Translations under genes and position numbers: made by a program
Assembly: GCA_013139935.1 (NCBI GenBank)
Contig: WSZX01000011.1
Location: forward strand, 1 to 9,996
Direction: 5' to 3'
Length of the DNA stretch: 9,996 nt
DNA from: Ardenticatenales bacterium
Lineage (GTDB): Bacteria; Chloroflexota; Anaerolineae; Promineifilales; UBA4811
Part shown: piece by piece, positions 5,720 to 9,996 of the stretch
How the letters are laid out: the number at the start of each line of letters is the position of its first letter
Numbering within the stretch: position 1 is the first letter of the stretch
Notes under the pieces: generated by a model
Seen by the model: only the letters and a program-made list of their open reading frames with translations
Told to the model about the DNA's origin: nothing
Database searches by the model: none

Positions 5720-5844
5720 ATTCTCCCCAAAAAGTCGGCGGACAGGACCCCCCAGGCTCCGCGGTGGAATCAGTGGGAGTATCGAGCGAAATTGCATTGA
5801 TATGAGGAGCGTGATGGGTTCATCCACGCCGAAAGGAGAACTAC

Positions 5845-6597
5845 ATGGCAACTCTACCTGATGGCACACCTCTGCCGGGCAAGTTGTTCATTGTTGAGGG
5901 GATCGACGGATCCGGCAAGAGCACCCAGTTGGATCTGCTCCGCAAATGGCTGACCAACGAAGGTTATGTAGTGGTCTTTACCGAGTGGAACTCGTCATCT
6001 ATCGTCCGCAAGACCACCAAGAAGGGAAAACGCGCGCAGGCGCTGACCCCGCTCTCCTTCCACCTGATCCATGCGGCCGACTTTGCTGACCGCACCGAGC
6101 GACAGATACTCCCTGCTCTGAAGGCTGGCGCCATCGTGCTGGCGGATCGCTACATCTATACGGCCTTTGGCCGTGATGGCGCTCGAGGGATGGATCCAGA
6201 TTACATCCGCAAAGTGTACAGCTTTGCCGTGCGGCCGACGGTAGCTTTTTACTTTCGGGTACCGCTCAAGGAATCACTGCAACGCATTCTGGTCGGCCGG
6301 CCAACACTCAAGTACTATGAGGCGGGCATGGACCTGGGCCTGGACCCGGATCCGTACAAGAGTTTTAGGATATTCCAGGGACGGATCCTGGAGCGATATG
6401 ATGATATGGTGGACGAGTTTGGGTTGACGGTGATCGATGCCACCGGCCCGCTAGTGGAGCAGCAGCAAACGGTGCGCCTTATTGTGGAACCACACCTGGA
6501 AGGGGTGCTCGAAGTAGAGCGGGTCGCCTGGAGCAAGGCCCTGGTTGAGGGCCAACTCCACGGCCGGTACCTGCCGGGTTTGGGGTACGAGCAATGA
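5845..6597 (+). CDS. Thymidylate-kinase-like P-loop kinase, first of a tandem pair
   Basis: A 250-residue protein with the thymidylate kinase fold: KLFIVEGIDGSGKSTQ (13-28) is an intact Walker A. HAADFADR (76-83) and LADRYIY (99-105) correspond to the Arg-containing helix and the DR(Y) motif of dTMP kinases, followed by FYFRVPLKESLQRIL (135-149). dTMP kinases phosphorylate dTMP with ATP. The usual REPGGT-type segment after the second strand is replaced by TEWNSSS (46-52), and KYYEAGMD (156-163) in the lid area is shared with the next gene rather than typical of the family. A C-terminal extension (about 220-250) makes it longer than the usual 200-215 residues. ATG 5845 has AAAGGAG six bases upstream. 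No convincing promoter is seen in the 125-bp spacer before it. The next gene overlaps by 4 bases. It may be a true dTMP kinase or a relative with another phosphoryl acceptor. Confidence 0.82.
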   Translation: MATLPDGTPLPGKLFIVEGIDGSGKSTQLDLLRKWLTNEGYVVVFTEWNSSSIVRKTTKKGKRAQALTPLSFHLIHAADFADRTERQILPALKAGAIVLADRYIYTAFGRDGARGMDPDYIRKVYSFAVRPTVAFYFRVPLKESLQRILVGRPTLKYYEAGMDLGLDPDPYKSFRIFQGRILERYDDMVDEFGLTVIDATGPLVEQQQTVRLIVEPHLEGVLEVERVAWSKALVEGQLHGRYLPGLGYEQ

Positions 6598-7313
6598 CCA
6601 AGATAGAGCATTATGGATATGGGGTCCCCGGACTGAAGCGACGCACCCTGCCAGGCAAGCTGATTGTGCTGGAAGGGACCGATGGAGTGGGCCGCTCTAC
6701 CCAGATAGCGCTGCTGTTGGAATGGCTAGAGGCAAACGGCTATGCGGCGGTCCGGACCGGGCTGGCACGATCCACTCTGGCCAGCAGGGGCATCCGGCAG
6801 GCCAAAGAGGGGCACACGATGGGTGATCTGACCCTCAACCTGTTCTACGCCACCGACTTTGCCGACCGAATTGAGAAACAGATCATACCGGCCTTGCGGG
6901 CAGGAATGGTCTGCATCACCGATCGATACATCTACTCGATGATTGCACGTGCGGTGGTGCGCGGAGTGGACGAGGAGTGGATCAAGACGACGCTCAGCTT
7001 TGCGCTGGTGCCTGACGTGGTCTTTTATCTGCGAGCAGAGACCCAGGACCTCTTGCCCCGCGTGCTCAACGCGGGCGGATTCGACTATTGGGAATCCGGG
7101 ATGGACTTTTTGCCGCTGGATGATCCCTACGAGGCGTGGATAGAGTACCAGACCCGCCTGATTGCCCAGATGGACGCGATTGCAGCCGAGTATGACTGCA
7201 CCACGATTGATGCCGCCCGGCCGGTCGACGAGGTCTTTTTCGACCTGCGGGGCCGGATCTCGGAATTGCTGGTGGAGATGCGGCCCGCTCGGCTGGGAAA
7301 GAAGATGGAGTGA
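6594..7313 (+). CDS. Thymidylate-kinase-like paralogue with altered Walker A (GVGRST)
   Basis: A 239-residue paralogue of the preceding protein. Shared landmarks in the same order: PGKL, EGTDGVGRSTQ (27-37), ATDFADRIEKQIIPALRAG (86-104), TDRYIYS (109-115), VFYLR (143-147), DYWESGMD (164-171), DDPYEAW (176-182), TTIDAARP (203-210). The Walker A lysine that binds the ATP phosphates is Arg34, and the REPGGT position reads TGLARST (55-61). Most other fold residues are kept, so this is not a decaying pseudogene but may be a catalytically weak or regulatory partner. ATG 6594 overlaps the previous stop codon as ATGA, with no clear ribosome-binding site, which suggests translational coupling and equal production. 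Heterodimer formation is inference. The gene ends 66 bp from the converging CYTH-CHAD gene. Confidence 0.8.
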   Translation: MTKIEHYGYGVPGLKRRTLPGKLIVLEGTDGVGRSTQIALLLEWLEANGYAAVRTGLARSTLASRGIRQAKEGHTMGDLTLNLFYATDFADRIEKQIIPALRAGMVCITDRYIYSMIARAVVRGVDEEWIKTTLSFALVPDVVFYLRAETQDLLPRVLNAGGFDYWESGMDFLPLDDPYEAWIEYQTRLIAQMDAIAAEYDCTTIDAARPVDEVFFDLRGRISELLVEMRPARLGKKME

Positions 7314-7379
7314 GCGCGGAACTGCTCCCGAGGGCAGGTAGGTTGTGCGTGGTGGCGCGGGGCCCCCGGATCAGTCATA

Positions 7380-8972
7380 TCATAGCGCCGCAAGCGACAG
7401 CGCCACATTTCGACGCATTAGGGGCCGATTGAACCGCTCCCATGCCAGCGGGAAAGTATCCAGCAGGCGAGTTTTTTCCAGTTCCCGGTTTCGCAGGTAT
7501 GCGATCAGGCCACTCTGCCCCTCTCCGTTCTCCATAAAATCGCCCAGCAGCCGGATCGCTACATCGGCGTCGTTGAGATCTCCCAGGTGATCCTGCATTC
7601 GCTTGATTTCCCGAATCACCAGAGCGGATTCCCGGCCCAGCGCGGGGGCAAAGAACTCTAGCGCGTATCGCAGTCGCTTGAAATCGATGCGGAGGGAGTG
7701 CAGCAGTTCGATAGCGGCCGACTCTATCCAGGGTTCATAGGCTCGGACCGCCCCGAATCGACCGTAGATGAGCCTGGGTGCTATGTGCCGTACCTGAAAA
7801 GGAATGGGCTTCCCGACCAGGACCGGAACCGCGGCACCGGTGTCCTGAGCCGAGAGGAAGCGGGCAAAGCACTCGACGAAATCCGAATACGCCTGGCTAT
7901 CCAGGTAGGCAATCATCCTTTCGCGCGCGGCATTCCGTTCCTGCCGCCAGTTTGCGAGCAATCCGTCCAGTGCGCTGGCCTGATCAGCCGGCAGTGTGTC
8001 CAGGTACATCGTCGCCTTTTCCTGGAAGACGTCCAGGTCACGCACTGCGCCCAGAGCTCGGCCGGTCTGTTTGAGTCCCCTGAGGTGGGGCTTGATCGCC
8101 TTGGGAGAAAAGTAGGGGCTAAAGATGCGAAAGGCGGCCCGCATCCGCCGGGTGGCGACACGCATGTCGTGAAGCTCCTCAATATCCTCGCCCTGGCGGG
8201 TGCCGGCCTCGTGAGCCAGCATGCGCGCAAAGTGTAAACGCAACGTTATGCGGCCTGCTGTGCTCATCGGGTCACTCGGCCGGATAGCGGCGGCTTGAGT
8301 TTCCATGCGGGGATTCGGGGGCGAAGGTGGAATGTCGCCCCGTTCCAGCATCCGCAAGCCACGCTCGAACTTGGACAGGGGGACGGAGCACAATTGCCAG
8401 TCCGCTTGGAGGGTCCTCGCAATCTGTCTCAGCTCTGCCTCACTCCCGGACGGAAGCAGTTCCACCTCCAGTTCAAAGATCGGCTTGGTTCCATAATGGA
8501 CCTCATCCAGGCTCAGCTCAACCAGCGGGCGGTCCCCGTCGAGCAATGGACAGATATGCCGGGTCTGGCACACAGTGAAGAGGACCTGAAGAGGCTCGTT
8601 CTTGATGGCCTGCTCCACCAACTCTCTTGGCGAGCCGGCAGCCCAGCGGCCCACGTCGAGAGGATCCCCGGTTGGGTCCAGGAGTATCTCATGTTCATGG
8701 CGGCGCCAGACGGGCGCGGACGCCTGACCTAGAGATTTCAGGGTCATATGCCGCTCACTGTGCCGTTGCCGGACACGGCACGCATATCCGGCTGCCAAGA
8801 TGGCGCGGGAAGCGGTGTCCAGGTAACGATCGGTGACGCGCTCGACGGTCCGTTCGCCGGTCGCAAAACCAGCCAGTGTCTCTACGGCCAGCAGCCGATC
8901 AAGAACTGACCGGTCCGGCAGGCAGTATTTGATCTCGATTTCGATTTCGGCCTCGTTCTCGTCTGTTGGCAT
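7380..8972 (-). CDS. CYTH-CHAD domain protein (putative inorganic triphosphatase, polyphosphate-binding)
   Basis: A 530-residue fusion in the same domain order as E. coli YgiF. Residues 8-205 form a CYTH (triphosphate tunnel metalloenzyme) domain: EIEIK (11-15) is the ExExK metal/phosphate motif; RVR (66-68), LK (78-79), FELEVEL (166-172) with Glu167, Glu169 and Glu171, and SK (200-201) are the other tunnel-lining positions. Residues 243-525 form a CHAD domain with two helical repeats: LHDMRVATRRMRAAFRIF (267-284; His268) with LGAVRDLDVF (307-316), and LHSLRIDFKRLRYALEFF (424-441; His425) with LGDLNDADVA (463-472). CYTH domains commonly hydrolyse tripolyphosphate or act on nucleotide triphosphates; CHAD domains bind polyphosphate through their basic helices. 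All key residues look intact. ATG 8972 follows the upstream CHAD-like gene by 23 bp, with a weak ribosome-binding site inside a CCTGAT/ATCAGG repeat. Confidence 0.9.
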   Translation of the reverse strand: MPTDENEAEIEIEIKYCLPDRSVLDRLLAVETLAGFATGERTVERVTDRYLDTASRAILAAGYACRVRQRHSERHMTLKSLGQASAPVWRRHEHEILLDPTGDPLDVGRWAAGSPRELVEQAIKNEPLQVLFTVCQTRHICPLLDGDRPLVELSLDEVHYGTKPIFELEVELLPSGSEAELRQIARTLQADWQLCSVPLSKFERGLRMLERGDIPPSPPNPRMETQAAAIRPSDPMSTAGRITLRLHFARMLAHEAGTRQGEDIEELHDMRVATRRMRAAFRIFSPYFSPKAIKPHLRGLKQTGRALGAVRDLDVFQEKATMYLDTLPADQASALDGLLANWRQERNAARERMIAYLDSQAYSDFVECFARFLSAQDTGAAVPVLVGKPIPFQVRHIAPRLIYGRFGAVRAYEPWIESAAIELLHSLRIDFKRLRYALEFFAPALGRESALVIREIKRMQDHLGDLNDADVAIRLLGDFMENGEGQSGLIAYLRNRELEKTRLLDTFPLAWERFNRPLMRRNVALSLAAL

Positions 8973-9000
8973 CGCCTGATTGCGCCTGATTCCGATCAGG
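8973..9000 (-). promoter_or_regulatory. CCTGAT/ATCAGG inverted and direct repeat at the CHAD gene junction
   Basis: On the minus strand, CCTGAT (9000-8995) is followed by two copies of ATCAGG (8990-8985 and 8980-8975), so either can pair with it. The first pairing makes a 6-bp stem with a 4-base loop. The upstream stop codon TGA (8998-8996) lies in the left arm, and the second ATCAGG ends two bases before ATG 8972. Terminating ribosomes would open the structure, so coupling of the two genes is possible. Confidence 0.35.
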
Positions 9001-9955
9001 GTTCAGCTACGGCCTGACCCAAATCCCGCCGGAATCGCAGGGAAACGAGCGGCGCCCAAAAGTAGGGCAGGCGGACCTTCATTTCCTCTCGCTCCTTTCT
9101 CTTGGCGGCGATGAACTGCTCTATGCCCTCTACCGGGCTCTCTGTTCCCTCGCCGGCTGCCAGGTATTCGCGGCTCCGCTGCTTTGCAAGCCCCGCCAGA
9201 TTGAGATGGGTCAAGTGCGTATCCAGGGCTTGCAGCGAATCAAGGCAGTTCGTTGCAGCCGGCCCCAGAGTGGCCCGAAAGTGGGCCAGAAAGTGGTAGA
9301 GGCTGCGAGCCTGGCGCCGCATGTCGCGCAGCAGCCTGCCCTTGGGGGACTCGAGGTCGTCTTCCAGCAGACGGAGTTGCTGGTACTGCTCCCAGATCAG
9401 GCTGGGGATGATGAAACGGAGTTGGCGCCGGGCGGCCGTCTTTCCGAAAATGCCGGCGTTCTCTGTGCGAGCGAACTTGAGGGCGGCTCTGCCAAAGTCC
9501 TGGTATCGTTTGCTGCCGAGCGCAGCCAGCAACTCGGCACGCGCAGAGGTCCGCCGGATGGTCCAATCGTGGATCATCTCCTCAAGGCCGGCCGTTTCTC
9601 CCTCGGCCGAAGCGAGATGGTCCTCGGCCTGCAAGGTGAGCGAATGCAGTCGCCACAACGGTCGGGTGCTCTTGCTCATCCAGCGCAGATGCTGGGGAAT
9701 CGAGGCCACGTCGGTGACATCGAACTGCTCTCCCATTGCCCGAAAGACGTGGCGAGCGGCCCGGATGGTGAGCAGCAGATCACTGATCTCGTCCGGCGCG
9801 CCGAACTCTTTCGGGCCGGCCGAGATCGATTGAACCTTCTCCAAGTAGAAGATCAAGATCGCTCGCACCGCCTGGTCAAAGGGCAGTTCTGGTGTGATAG
9901 CCGGCGCTGATGGCGGGCTCGCAAGTGGACCGTGGAGGTCCGGACGGGGAATCAC
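8996..9955 (-). CDS. CHAD-like protein lacking the conserved histidines
   Basis: A 319-residue, arginine-rich, helical protein with the CHAD layout but degenerate motifs. SDLLLTIRAARHVFRAMGEQF (59-79) occupies the place of the first HxxRxxxRRxR helix, and LLRDMRRQARSLYHFLAHF (208-226) that of the second; the histidines are Leu and Arg, respectively, and several arginines are gone. The RDLDV-type loop after repeat one reads TRPLWRL. GTG 9955 is preceded by AGGAG eight bases upstream, and an in-frame stop lies further upstream, so the start is well fixed. The gene lies directly upstream of the CYTH-CHAD gene, almost certainly in one operon. I infer that it may have arisen by duplication of a CHAD domain and might bind polyphosphate differently or pair with the CYTH-CHAD protein. 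Assignment to CHAD rests on helix pattern and neighbourhood, so it is less sure than for the neighbour. Confidence 0.72.
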   Translation of the reverse strand: MIPRPDLHGPLASPPSAPAITPELPFDQAVRAILIFYLEKVQSISAGPKEFGAPDEISDLLLTIRAARHVFRAMGEQFDVTDVASIPQHLRWMSKSTRPLWRLHSLTLQAEDHLASAEGETAGLEEMIHDWTIRRTSARAELLAALGSKRYQDFGRAALKFARTENAGIFGKTAARRQLRFIIPSLIWEQYQQLRLLEDDLESPKGRLLRDMRRQARSLYHFLAHFRATLGPAATNCLDSLQALDTHLTHLNLAGLAKQRSREYLAAGEGTESPVEGIEQFIAAKRKEREEMKVRLPYFWAPLVSLRFRRDLGQAVAEP

Positions 9956-9957
9956 GA

Positions 9958-9996
9958 TTATCTCTCCTGATGTTGTTCAGCACTCTCTGATGGCAT
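9958..9996 (-). CDS. Possible C-terminal end of an upstream minus-strand gene (partial)
   Basis: The minus-strand frame from the right edge reads MPSESAEQHQER and then TAA at 9960-9958. The stop is two bases before the GTG of the CHAD-like gene, whose ribosome-binding site lies within this frame. Such packing is typical of an operon partner ending here. Twelve codons are too few to confirm it; the frame could also be chance. Confidence 0.3.
   Translation of the reverse strand: MPSESAEQHQER

Noticed and set aside
5026..5805. 259-codon plus-strand frame inside the acyl-CoA dehydrogenase
   Set aside because: It is a +1 shadow of a gene with complete family motifs and catalytic Glu.
7314..7379. 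GGGGCCCC palindrome between the converging genes as a bidirectional terminator
   Set aside because: The palindrome is only 8 bases with no loop and no T-run on either side, so there is no support for an intrinsic terminator.
9206..9910. 234-codon plus-strand frame opposite the CHAD-like gene
   Set aside because: Antisense shadow; the minus frame has a good GTG start with AGGAG and operon spacing to the CYTH-CHAD gene.

Overview
The window is GC-rich bacterial chromosome with closely packed genes on both strands. Gene content suggests an anaerobic or facultative member of Chloroflexota (Anaerolineae-like): an Ap4A-phosphorylase-type HIT protein, a short membrane protein beginning MLDYDQL, a GT-C glycosyltransferase, a pair of thymidylate-kinase-like proteins and CYTH/CHAD proteins. 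That placement is inference from protein style; there is no rRNA or marker gene to prove it. No tRNA, rRNA, CRISPR array, transposase or phage gene was recognised.

Left block (1-2465, minus strand): birA (biotin-protein ligase), then a 68-residue one-helix membrane protein, then a multi-pass GT-C/GT39-type glycosyltransferase that runs off the left edge. A near-consensus sigma-70 promoter (TTGACA-N17-TATCAT) has its -35 box over the birA stop codon and should drive the last two genes separately from birA. birA has its own promoter-like sequence placed so that its mRNA would be leaderless.

Centre (2466-5719): a 293-bp divergent intergenic region separates birA from a plus-strand run of HIT protein, hbd (3-hydroxyacyl-CoA dehydrogenase) and an acyl-CoA dehydrogenase. 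hbd and the acyl-CoA dehydrogenase fit consecutive steps of beta-oxidation or of the reverse, butyrate-type route. The two spacers on either side of hbd contain diverged copies of one intergenic repeat: it begins directly at the stop codons of HIT and hbd, carries an imperfect hairpin, and a degenerate copy supplies the ribosome-binding site and start of the acyl-CoA dehydrogenase.

Right block (5845-9996): two overlapping plus-strand genes encode paralogous thymidylate-kinase-like P-loop proteins. The first has an intact Walker A (GSGKST); the second has Arg for the Walker Lys (GVGRST). Neither shows the usual REPGGT-type motif. They converge on a minus-strand pair: a CHAD-like protein lacking the characteristic CHAD histidines, and downstream a full CYTH-CHAD fusion. 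CYTH domains act on triphosphates and CHAD domains bind polyphosphate, so this end of the window may be a phosphate-polymer/nucleotide module. The link between kinases and CHAD genes rests only on adjacency. It is the least conventional part of the window.
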